Below are positions 1 through 9,607 of a DNA stretch of 64,000 nt, piece by piece (position 1 is the first letter of the stretch; each line of letters starts with the position of its first letter). The DNA comes from Ga0077527 sp945862135. GTDB lineage: Bacteria > Pseudomonadota > Gammaproteobacteria > Burkholderiales > SG8-41. The notes beneath the pieces are model-generated. The model worked only from the letters and a program-made list of their open reading frames with translations. It had not been told where the DNA came from and did no database searches. Both the position numbers and the translations under genes were made by a program. Location: contig CAXNMF010000004.1 in the NCBI GenBank assembly GCA_964203275.1, positions 1 to 64,000 on the forward strand, in the 5' to 3' direction.

Positions 1-3000
1 CTGCCGCCGCTCAGATTCATTACGCCGCCGACCACCACGCTGTCATTGCCCTGTATCGCGCCGCCATTCATGTTGACGTTGAGCAGGTTGACCGGTGAAC
101 CGGAGTTGAACGCAACCGTAGCGCTGCTGTTGATCGTGGTCAGCCCTGATGCGCTGAACGGCAGATTCACATTCACTGCACCAGAGAGGAAGTTGGCCGT
201 GCCGGCGTTCACAATCGAACCCGTGCCGCTGACCGTCGCACTGCTCAGATCAAGGATGCCGTTGTTCTGGAACACGCGATTCAGCGCCAGGGACCCGCTG
301 AGGCTGCCGCTGCGACCCGCGCCCAGTGTGAAAATGCCACCGGCGCCCATGGCGCCGCCGCTCCACGCCAGCGCGCCGCTCGAGCCGCCAATGACGACGC
401 TTCCGCTACCGAACAGGCTACCGCCGGAAATCGTAAATAAATCATTAACTTGCGACGGATTTGTCAGCGTCAGCGAACCGCTGCTCAGGGTCAGCGGGCT
501 GGCCGCATTGAGGCTCTTGGCTTCAGCAACACCACTGACCAGCACGGTACCGAAGCCCGTGCCGATGACGACATCATTAGCACTGGTCGGCACAAAGTCG
601 CCGCTCCAGTTCAAGGCATCAAACCAGTTCAGCGTCGAAGCGCCGCCGTCCCAGGTCAGGCCGCCGGTGAACACGCCGAGTTTGAACGCGCCGGGCGGAC
701 CCGCGGTGATCTGCGGCGTTAGCGCGTTGGGATCATTGATCGTGGCGAAAGTGCCGCCGACGGTACCGCCGGCCTGGATGATCGAGAACTGGTTGCCGGC
801 GACCGGCGTGAACGCGCCGTAACCCACATTCATCGTACCGCCGAGCGTGACATTGCCGGAAACATCGATGGCGTCGTACTGCGTACCGCGGGTCGTGCCG
901 TTGATTTCAATGTCGAGCACGCTGGAAGAACCCAGCGCCAGATTGCCGGTCACCGTGAGCAGGCCTGGCGAAGTGCCCGGACGGATCGTGCCGTTGTTGT
1001 TCAGTGTGCCGGCACCGAGATCAACAGTGCCCGTGCCCTGAATGGTGCCCAGATTGTTCAGGTTGCCCGTTTTCTTGAATGTCGTGCCCGAGGAGAGGTC
1101 AATGGTCCCCGCGTTGCTGACCATCCCGACCACGTCCAGCGTGCCGCCCTGAACATTCATCGTCCCGGAGTTAAGCACCGTGCCCAGCACATCCAGCGTC
1201 TGCAGGCCTGCAGAGGTCTTGTTGAGAGTGCCGGCGTTATCAATTGTGTTGCCGCCGATGGTGGACCACCACACCGGGTTGGTTGAAGTGCCCGCAAGGT
1301 TCAATTGCCCACCGGCAAGATTGCGCAATGTGGCGCCGTTATCAAGCCGGAGCGATGCGGCCCCGGTGATATTGACGGTGCCACCGTTTTCCCAGATACG
1401 ACCCTGAAGAATTGGCGAACCGCTGGAAATGTTGGTCACCGAAGCGGTTGGTGTCGTCAACAATCCGCTGCCGGTTATTGTGCCGCCGGTGAACGTCAAT
1501 GCATTGACCGTCAATGCGCTGCTGCCGTTGATCGAACCGCCGCTCTGATTCAGGCTGGCAATCGTCACCGGGCCACCGGTATCGAAATACAGTGCGCCGG
1601 AAGAATGATCGATATTGGCGATCGTCGGCGCGAAGCTCGAACCTGCATTGAAATTCACACCGCCGCCGGCGTGCACAAAGCTGCCGGTTCCGGTAACACT
1701 GGCGCCGCTGTTCAAGTTGGTAAAGCCGCCGCTGAAACCCAGTGCTGCGCCACTACTGACATTGAAGTTGCCCGTATGGGTGCCATCTTCGGCGAGCGTC
1801 AACTGACCCAGATTGATCTGCACCGTCCCGGTGTTGTTAAATGTCCCGAAGGGATCAATGGTCTGATTGGTTGCAGTGAGTTTGGTCAGCGTGCCGGCAT
1901 TGTTGAAGATGTTGCCGCCGGTGCTCGACCACCAGACCGGGTTCGTCGCCGTACCACCAAACGTCATCTGACCGCCAGCCAGATTGTTCAGCGTCGCGCC
2001 GTTGTTCAGCCAGATCTGGCCGTTACCGCTGATATTGATCGTGCCGGTGTTATCCCAGACGCGCTGATCAAACACGACACTGTTGCCACCGAGATTGGCC
2101 ACGACACCGGCGCCGGTCGTGAGACTTCCGGAGCCCGATATCGTCCCACCCGACCACAGCAGTTCATGGGTGATGTTGATCGGGCTGCTGCCGGTGACAG
2201 TGCCTCCGGACTGAACCAGATCAAAAATATCAACCGTGCCGCCAGTGCTGAAATTCACCGTGCTGGTACCAATCGACAAGGTCAGCAAGGCACCGTGGCT
2301 TGATCCGGCGTTGAAGTTCACAGGGCTGCTGATAGTAATGACACCCGGACCATCGGTCGCGGCACCGCTGTCGAGATTGTGCGTGCCGCCGGCAAAATTA
2401 AGGTTTGCGCCGGCATGCACTTCGAACGTGCCGGTGTGTGTACCGCTGTTCTGCAAGTTCAGTTGACCATCCGTCACATGCAGCAGGCCGGCATTGTTGA
2501 TCGTGCCGCCGATGTCCAGCGTTTGCGTAGTCGCGCCGAGCTTGTCCAGCGTGCCGGCATTGTTGAGGGTATTGCCGCCCGTGCCCCAGTAAATCGGATT
2601 GCCGTTGCTGCCGTTGAGTTCGATCAGACCCGCGGCCTGGTTATTGAGCACTGACGAACCTGTCAGAGTCAGCCGGTTTGCGCCGCCAACGGCAATCGTC
2701 CCGCTGTTGTTCCAGGTCTTTCCGGAAAGTGTTACCGAGCCGCCGCCAATCGTTGTCGTGGAGCTGGCGCTGGTCACCAGCAGCCCGGACCCGGAAATCG
2801 TACCGCCGTTCCAGTTGAAGCCCGCGTTGAACGTCAGGTCGGACCCGCCCGTCACGGTGCCGCCGCTCATCGTCACCAGGGGTTCCGTCGCACCGAAGAT
2901 GAGCGGCGTATTGACGTTCGTCGTGCCGCCGGCAATGTTCAATGTGCCCGTATCAGTAAAGCTCACGCCGGCATTCAGGTTGTGTGTGCCTGCATTGATC

Positions 3001-6000
3001 TGCAGAACCGCTCCCGTATCGATGTCAAACGCGCCGGTATGGTCGCCGCTATTCTGCAGACTCAGTTGTCCCGCGGCTACGTGTACCAGACCGGTATTGT
3101 TGATGGTGCCGCCGATGTCCAGGTTTTGCGAACCGGTGTCTGTATGTTTGGCCAGCGCGCCGGCATTGTTGAGGGTATTGCCGGCTGTGCCGAAGTAAAT
3201 CGGGTTGGTATTAGTCCCGATCAGCTCGATCAGGCCCGCAGCCTGGTTATTGACTGTGGCAGCGCCGGTCAAAGTCAGGCGATTCGCGCCGCCAATGGTG
3301 ATGGTTCCGCTGTTGTTCCAGGTTTTTCCGGAAAGTGTTACCGAACCGCCGCCAATCGTATTTGACGATCCAGTGCCGGTCACCAGCAGGCCTGCACCGG
3401 AAATCGTGCCGCCGTTCCAGTTGAATCCGGTGTTGAATGTCAGGTCGGATGCGCCGGCTACGACGCCTCCGCTGATGGTGACGTCCGGAGCACCCGCTCC
3501 AAAGGTCAGCGGCGTATTCACATTGACGCTGCCGCCGGCAATCTGCAGCGCACCGGTATCGGTAAACGCCGATCCGGCATTCAGTTGATGCGTGCCAGAA
3601 ACAAAACGCAGAACAGCACCCGAGTCGATATCGAAGGTACCGGAATGAGTACCGTCATCCAGCAGGTTCAACTGTCCTCCGGCGACGTGCAGCACACCGG
3701 TATTGTTGATCGTGCCGCCGACATCCAGGGATTGCACGACCGGATCCGTCTTGTTCAGAGTGCCGGCGTTATTGATGCTGTTGCCGCCAGTACCGAAGTA
3801 GATCGGATTGGTATTGGTGCCCGTCAGGTTGATGGTGCCGCCCGCCTGGTTATTCAGCGTCGATGCGCCAGTCAGCGTCAGGCGGTCATTGCCGCCGATC
3901 TCGATGGTGCCGGTGTTGTTCCAGACCTTGCTGCTTAGGACCGGAGAACCACCCGCGATATCCGTCGATGCGTTCGTCGTCAACAGTCCGGAGCCGGTAA
4001 TCGTGCCGCCACTCCAGAAGAAATTGTTGTTGAGCACGATGTTGGAACCGGCCGACAACGTACCGCCAGTGACATTCAAGGCCGGATTGGTGCCGCCGAG
4101 CGTCAGTGCCGTATTCACATTGACCGTGCCGCCCTCAACATGCAGCGCGCCGGCGTCAATAAAGGAAACACCTGCGTTCAGGTTGTTCGTACCGCCAGTG
4201 AAATGCAGCGCGGTGCCCGGATCAATATCGAAGGTACCGGTGTGTGTGCCGTTGTTCGCCAGATTGAGCTGGCCGGTCGCCACATGCATCGTGCCGGTGT
4301 TGTTGATATTGCCGTTGACGTTCAGCGTCTGCGCAACAGCGCTGTTTTTGTTGAGAATGCCGGCGTTGTTGAAGGTATTGGTACCCGAAGTAAAGTAAAT
4401 CGGGTTGGTGTCGGTGCTGGTGTTGTCGATAGTGATCACGCTGCCCGCCTGATTGTTCAGCGTGGCGCCGCCATCAAGCCGCAACCGGCCGCCACCGGTA
4501 ATCGTCACGGTACCGCTGTTATTCCAGGTTTTACCGCTGAGGGTAGCGCTCGAAGCCGGCATGTTGATGGTTGACCCCACGCCGGTATTCAGCGCGCCGG
4601 CGCCGGACAACGTACCGCCACCATAAAACATCGCGCCGGACACGGACATCGGACCTGTACTACTGATCCCGCCACCGGAAAGGACCAGATCGGTCAGCGT
4701 GCTGGTCGTGTTGTTCAGATTAAGCTGGCCGGCGTTGACCTCAATCTGCTTCGATGACGACAGCGTGCCACCGGTAATGGTACGGACACCGGTCGAGGTC
4801 AGCAGTGAGCCGTCGATCGAGAACGTGGAGCCCGCGCCAAAATTAATGTCGCCACCCAGATTCACTGTGGCGTTGGTGTTGCTGTTGGTGATGGTGACGT
4901 TGCCGCCACTGTCCACAGCAAGCAAGGTTGAGTTCAACCGGGTATTCTTGAACGTGATACCCGAAGTAGAAGCGTTACTGAGTTCAACAAAATCCGCAGC
5001 GTTGTTACCCCCCAAAGCAATAGGATCAGCACCCACTGCCGTGTTAAACGCTTCAATAGTTTTTGCTGTTATCGCTCCAGCAACCTGATTAATTCCCGCG
5101 ACGGAATTATTAGTAATCGACACAACTCCATTTGTACCTGCCTTGATATCGGCAGCTAAATGGATACTGATACTGTTAACACCAAGATCAAGTTTATTGC
5201 TAACAAGCAGGATATTCGCGCCAGCAGCAAGTGGATTTGCGTTCGTGCTATCAAGCATCCCATTGATATACAAAGCACCTTCACTCGGGTTAGTCAAAGA
5301 CCCAGGGTCACCTGCAATTAGGGCTATGACACCGCCGTTAGTAGTGATCGAATTCTGCACATAAATAAATCCGCCGGCCTGCATCGTTATACCGATACCA
5401 GCGCCCGTCATCGTAATGGCGCTATTCACGCTAATATCTTCATTGGCCTGCAGCACAACATTGGTCGCAGCCGCATTGATGTTGCTCGGGTCCAATACGA
5501 CCGACGTGGACCCGCCATACGAACCCAGGTCGCCGAACGCGTAGCCGACACTTGGCGCCAGTGGCGGGTTAAGTGCGATCAACACATCCAAGCTACTCGG
5601 GGTTATATCGATGAAGTCCGGGTCCAGCAGCAGTGTTCCGGTCACGCCCTGCGGCGCACGCGTGTCCACAAACCCGGTGAAGTCGAGTATGTGTTTGCCC
5701 GACACCTCGACAAAGCCGCCGTTGCCGCTGTTGGCGCCGCCGCGTGCGCTGATGTCGCCGTAAAAACGCGTAATGTCATCCGCCCAGATGATGACCTTGC
5801 CGCCGTCGCCCTGCGTGATCGCATCGGCCTTGATGCTGACGTCCTGTCCGACAAAAGTGCGGAAAGCGTTCTGCACATTGGCGTTTTTGCCCTGGAAATC
5901 ACCGCCGACCAGCACGGTGCCACCGCCGGTGTCACCCGACGCATCAATCGTCGCGTTGCCCATCAGGCCGACCTTGTTGCCGAGGACCTGCACGCGTACC

Positions 6001-6943
6001 GCCGGCGCCGCTGCTGCCTTTGGCTTCAATCGTTCCCGAGGCCAGTGTGGTGTCGCCGGACTGGATTTCGACCTTGCCGCCGGTTGTGCCGCTGGCCAGC
6101 GTCTGGCTGCCGGCATCAAGCGTGGTGTTCTTTGTGGCTTTCAGCAGGATGCGGCCGCCTTCGACCACGGCGCTGCTGGCGTTGACCGTGCCGCCTTGCT
6201 GGATCAGGCCGGCATAAATGCCGATGCGTCCGGCTTCGGCTGAAATCGTGCCGAGGTTTTTTGCTTCGTTGTCGGGCGCGATCTTCAACGCGCTACGGCG
6301 TTGCCGGGTTGACCAGCGGCGACGCTGTTGCCTGCAGCCAGCACCACTTCGCCATTCGGATTGGTGATCAGGCCGTTGTTGGTGACGCTGTTGCCGACGA
6401 GGTATACCGGTCCGCCCGCGGCATTGATGCTGCCTTGATTGACGACGGATCCCGCGCCGATTCCGTTGGTGAAATTCATCCGGCCCGAGAGGAAATCCGC
6501 ATCCGACAGATTGAGCGACGAGGCGACAAGGCCGGCGACATTGATCTGCGCGCCAGCGCCGAACACGATGCCGTTCGGGTTCAGCAGGAACACGCGGCCA
6601 TTCGATTGCAGCGCGCCGAGGATGGCCGAGGGATCCTGGCCGATTACGCGATTCAGCATGCGGCTGACAGCGCCGTCGGCTGGGTGATACGCGTCAGTTC
6701 GCCGGCGCCAATCGAAAAACTGTTCCAGTTGATGATGGTCTTGGCGGTGTGGGTGTTGATGTTGAGGATGTTGGCCGCGGGATTGGTGATCTGCGCGGAG
6801 CCGTGGGCGACAGCGCCGCCGGTTGGATTCGCGATGGCCGTTCCGCTGAAGCAGGCTGCAATTGCAACGGCAATCGCCTTGCGCGGAATTACGCAGACCT
6901 GAGAATTCACCGCGTTATTTTTTTTCTTGCTGTCGCTATACAT
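1..6943 (-). CDS. Giant filamentous-haemagglutinin-like (two-partner secretion) adhesin, frameshifted near its N-terminus, C-terminus outside the window
   Basis: A secreted beta-helical exoprotein of the FhaB/TpsA type. The N-terminus has a basic segment, a hydrophobic signal ending near GTAIAN and the TPS secretion domain (NWNSFSIG, LLNPNGIVFGAGAQINV). Further on come the conserved GGKVIIWAD, GGFVEVSGKH and LLLDPDFIDI blocks, then a long Gly/Asn/Thr-rich beta-helix. The start at 6943 is preferred over the ATG at 6949 because AAGGGG lies 6 nt upstream of 6943 but touches the earlier ATG. The reading frame breaks three times: near 6656 and 6290 (each like a one-base loss) and near 5998 (like a one-base gain). 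From 6284 down to base 1 a single frame stays open, about 2,090 codons without a stop. No FhaC-type transporter is visible. The spacer 6944-7172 is AT-rich and probably holds the promoter. The gene is either decayed, phase-varied or mis-sequenced; I cannot tell which. Confidence 0.85.
1260..4410 (-). repeat. Sixfold tandem ~600-660 bp repeat inside the adhesin
   Basis: The coded motif NPIYF/NPVWW recurs with its DNA anchor near 4397, 3800, 3197, 2591, 1935 and 1272. Spacings are 597, 603, 606, about 657 and about 663 bp, all multiples of three, so the frame is preserved. A second anchor (coding for FNWNGG or FFWSGG) recurs near 4017, 3420 and 2814. The units next to 2591 and 3197 are very similar at DNA level (for example the stretches encoding SGKTWNNSGT). 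Each unit encodes about 200 residues (about 220 in the two C-terminal-side units) with the order SGKTWNNSGT, LNNQAG, NPIYF, INNTG, HTGTFDI, LNAG. Confidence 0.85.
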
Positions 6944-7172
6944 GACCATCCCCTTAACTCACACATCATGACCAACGGTTTTTTATTGATGCGAAATAAC
7001 AACTTCGTCTGTGCGAGATTATTTCATGCCCGCGTCAAAAGCTTCGTGAATTAAGTCGCCAACCGGAAAAGGAATCCAAGGGCCAGCCAGAAGGGCTTTT
7101 TCTGCAAATCCTTGCTGGTTTGCGACTCAAAATTTATTATTTTTATAATAAAATCAAATACTTAATTAATTT

Positions 7173-8150
7173 TTACGAGGTAATTTGCCAAGGCTGCAGG
7201 TAATCCAGCCGATCCCCGGTCTGCACGATGAGGTGCCGGACGGTCTTTTCCCGGACGATATGCAGCGTCACATCGCCCCCCGCCGCACAACTCGCCCACA
7301 GGCGCTCGTAGAACTCGCCCTGTCCGCCAATGGAGTCACCGCCGACGCCAAGGATCACGTCACCACGCTGCAGGCCTGCATGTTCGGACGGCGAATCCGG
7401 CAACACGCGCGATACCACGACATGGCCTTCCATCTGCTCGGTGTTGAGACCCAGCCACGGCCGCTTTTTGCCCTGACGCCGGCCCGACTGCACGAGATCA
7501 GGCAACACATCCTTCAGCAGATTGATCGGAACGAACATGTTGCCGGGAAACGCCACGCCTTCATTCAAGGCATCGCTGACCCAAAGTGAAGCGATGCCGA
7601 CGAGCCGGCCTTCGCCGTCAAACAAGGCCGCACCGCTGTGTTCGTAACGCGGCGGCGCAGTGAACAGCGCATCATCAATCATGTATTCCCACCAGCCGGT
7701 GAAGCGACGCCGGGACACCAGCGCTGCGCCGGTCACCCCGCCCCCGCCTTCATGGCAGGCCACTACGAGGCCCTGCAGCTCCGCGAGTGCACTGGAATCG
7801 CCCAGCTCAACCGGCGCACAGGGTGGTGCAGGTTTGGCGCGCAACAGGCCAAAACCCGTTGCGTGATCGAATCCGACAACGCTTGCCGGATAAATCCTGT
7901 TGTCGCTGTCGATCACCAGCACCGAGGCGGCTTCCAGCACCAGATAACCGATGGTCAGGATCAAGCCCTGGTCATCAATGACGATGCCGGTGCCTTCACG
8001 CTCGGAACCAAGGGAATCCGCGGTGCGCGCACCTTCGACGGCACGGATCGAGAGTTTCACCACCGCGTCGAGCGGCGGTGAGGCGGGCTGCGGGATGCCG
8101 TTGGTGGCTTGCCATGCAGCGAGCGCGGCGCTGAACAGGGACACCGTCAT
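7173..8150 (-). CDS. HtrA/S1C-like protein with PDZ domain and degenerate catalytic triad
   Basis: A trypsin-like HtrA fold (about residues 30-220) followed by a C-terminal PDZ domain (RPWLGLNTEQ to IVREKTV). Two of the three catalytic positions are changed. The block that in DegP reads TNNHVV reads TIGYLV, so the His is lost. The Asp block (DPRSDIAL in DegP) reads DHATGFGLL. The Ser block EHSGAALFD keeps the Ser. No signal peptide is obvious. The ATG at 8150 is chosen because the longer frame (start 8195) lies inside greB; it begins 7 nt after the greB stop, so the two are probably co-transcribed. By family knowledge it may bind peptides or act as a scaffold without proteolysis. It could also be an active protease with an unconventional catalytic site. 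Confidence 0.8.
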   Translation of the reverse strand: MTVSLFSAALAAWQATNGIPQPASPPLDAVVKLSIRAVEGARTADSLGSEREGTGIVIDDQGLILTIGYLVLEAASVLVIDSDNRIYPASVVGFDHATGFGLLRAKPAPPCAPVELGDSSALAELQGLVVACHEGGGGVTGAALVSRRRFTGWWEYMIDDALFTAPPRYEHSGAALFDGEGRLVGIASLWVSDALNEGVAFPGNMFVPINLLKDVLPDLVQSGRRQGKKRPWLGLNTEQMEGHVVVSRVLPDSPSEHAGLQRGDVILGVGGDSIGGQGEFYERLWASCAAGGDVTLHIVREKTVRHLIVQTGDRLDYLQPWQITS

Positions 8151-8157
8151 GGGAGCG

Positions 8158-8637
8158 TCATGCGACAGCCGGCGCAAGCGCCTCGTAGCGCACATCGATG
8201 ATTTCGATGTTCACAATGCCCTTCGGGGTCGGCAGTTTGATGGTGTCGCCGGCGCGATGCTTGAGCAGCGCCTTGGCAATCGGCGACACCCAGCTGACAT
8301 GGCCGCGCGCCGGATCGGCTTCATCGATACCGACGATGGTCACGGTTTGCGCTGCGCCGTCACTGTCTTCGTAATCCACCGTCGCACCGAAAAAAATCTG
8401 GTCCGTATCACCGCGCGCAGCCGGATCCACCACCACAGACTGGTCAAGACGCCGGCCGAGATAATGGATGCGGCGGTCGATTTCGCGCAGCCGCTTTTTG
8501 CCGTAAAGATAATCGCCGTTTTCGGAACGATCGCCATTGGAGGCGGCCCAGGCCACCACTTTCACCAGTTCCGGGCGCTCGACGTCGAGCAATTGCATCA
8601 ATTCCTGCTTGATCCGGGCGTAGCCGGCAGGCGTCAT
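8158..8637 (-). CDS. greB: Transcription elongation factor GreB
   Basis: GreB binds the RNA polymerase secondary channel and stimulates cleavage of backtracked transcripts. The N-terminal coiled-coil with WAASNGDRSENGDY and GKKRLREIDRRI and the C-terminal FKBP-like domain (VSWVSPIAKALLKHRAGD) are typical. The start is uncertain. The ATG at 8637 gives 159 residues, close to the E. coli length, but the homologous KNY just before it suggests a longer N-terminus. An in-frame TTG lies at 8727. An out-of-frame ATG at 8693 would come into frame if the G-run at 8679-8684 (plus strand) had one more base. The downstream gene is the HtrA-like protein. Confidence 0.93.
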   Translation of the reverse strand: MTPAGYARIKQELMQLLDVERPELVKVVAWAASNGDRSENGDYLYGKKRLREIDRRIHYLGRRLDQSVVVDPAARGDTDQIFFGATVDYEDSDGAAQTVTIVGIDEADPARGHVSWVSPIAKALLKHRAGDTIKLPTPKGIVNIEIIDVRYEALAPAVA

Positions 8638-8742
8638 GTAGTTCTTCGTTGCAGGTGCTGCGGCTCTGCAGGTGCTTTGGGGGGACGGGACATGACGCGA
8701 AAGTGTAGCGAAAACAGCCTTCGGCAATCGTTGTAATCAATG

Positions 8743-8771
8743 TTGGCCCGGCAGATTTCATAATATAAAAT
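8743..8771 (+). promoter_or_regulatory. Probable sigma-70 promoter of the IclR gene
   Basis: TTGGCC at 8743-8748 and TAAAAT at 8766-8771 are separated by 17 bp, in the short AT-rich gap between divergent greB and the IclR gene whose GTG start is at 8809. Assigned by eye from consensus likeness only. Confidence 0.45.
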
Positions 8772-8808
8772 GCTGCTTTACACAAACGACCAACCGGCAT
8801 TCTGACCC

Positions 8809-9579
8809 GTGGCTGAAAAATCCGCTAAACCTTCCATTCAGGTCATCGAACGCATGATGCACCTGCTCGACGTGCTGTCTGAGCATTCCACGCCGGCAAC
8901 ACTGAAGCAGTTGGCATCGGCTACCAAGCTGCACCCATCCACGGCACATCGCATTCTCGGCGTGATGGTCGACAGCCGGCTGGTGGACCGCATCGAACCG
9001 GGCATGTACCGGCTGGGCATCCACCTCGTTGAACTCGGCAGCCTGGTGAAGTCGCGCATCAGCGTGCGCCAGGAAGCGCTGCCGCATATGCACGAGCTGC
9101 ACCGTTCACTCGGCGAAACCGTGAACCTCTCGGTGCGCCGTGACGATGAGGTGGTTTATATCGAACGCACCGCTGAAAACAGCTGCATGATGCGCGTGGT
9201 GCAGATCATCGGCGCACATGCCCCGCTCCACATCACCGCGGTCGGCAAGATCTTTCTGGCTGCGGAAACGCCGCAGCGGGTCGCCGACTATGCCGCCAGA
9301 ACCAAATTGCCGCGTTTTACCGACAACACGCTGACCGATCCGAAAAAGCTGACCGTCGAACTCGACGACATCCGCAACCGCCGCTATGCCTATGACAACG
9401 AAGAAGCCGAGCGCGGCGTGTGCTGCGTCGGCGCCGGCATCCATAACGATGAAGGCCAGCTGATCGCCGGCCTTTCGGTTTCAGCGCCCACCGAACGTTT
9501 CCGCAAGACCTGGGCTGAATCGGTGCGCCAGTCTGCGGAGCGCATATCGCGCGCCATCGGCTACCAGCCTTCGCGCTGA
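8809..9579 (+). CDS. IclR-family transcriptional regulator
   Basis: A 256-residue DNA-binding regulator. The N-terminal winged helix-turn-helix (about residues 10-70, with LKQLASATKLHPSTAHRIL) is followed by the IclR effector domain (about 80-250), with the family-typical VGKIFLA, GVCCVGAGIHN and AGLSVSAP. It starts at GTG in CCCGTGGCTGAA. Regulators of this family usually control catabolic genes in response to small aromatic or organic acids. The nearby plus-strand Bug receptor and aldolase are possible targets, but the nuclease gene intervenes and no operator was identified. Confidence 0.92.
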   Translation: MAEKSAKPSIQVIERMMHLLDVLSEHSTPATLKQLASATKLHPSTAHRILGVMVDSRLVDRIEPGMYRLGIHLVELGSLVKSRISVRQEALPHMHELHRSLGETVNLSVRRDDEVVYIERTAENSCMMRVVQIIGAHAPLHITAVGKIFLAAETPQRVADYAARTKLPRFTDNTLTDPKKLTVELDDIRNRRYAYDNEEAERGVCCVGAGIHNDEGQLIAGLSVSAPTERFRKTWAESVRQSAERISRAIGYQPSR

Positions 9580-9607
9580 CCGCATCCGCGAAAGCCGCTG
9601 CGCCGCA

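Noticed and set aside
46..2303. Plus-strand ORFs of 60 to 332 residues over the adhesin
   Set aside because: They are antisense to the beta-helix repeats; the minus-strand frame is open and shows family motifs, while these are low-complexity reverse readings.
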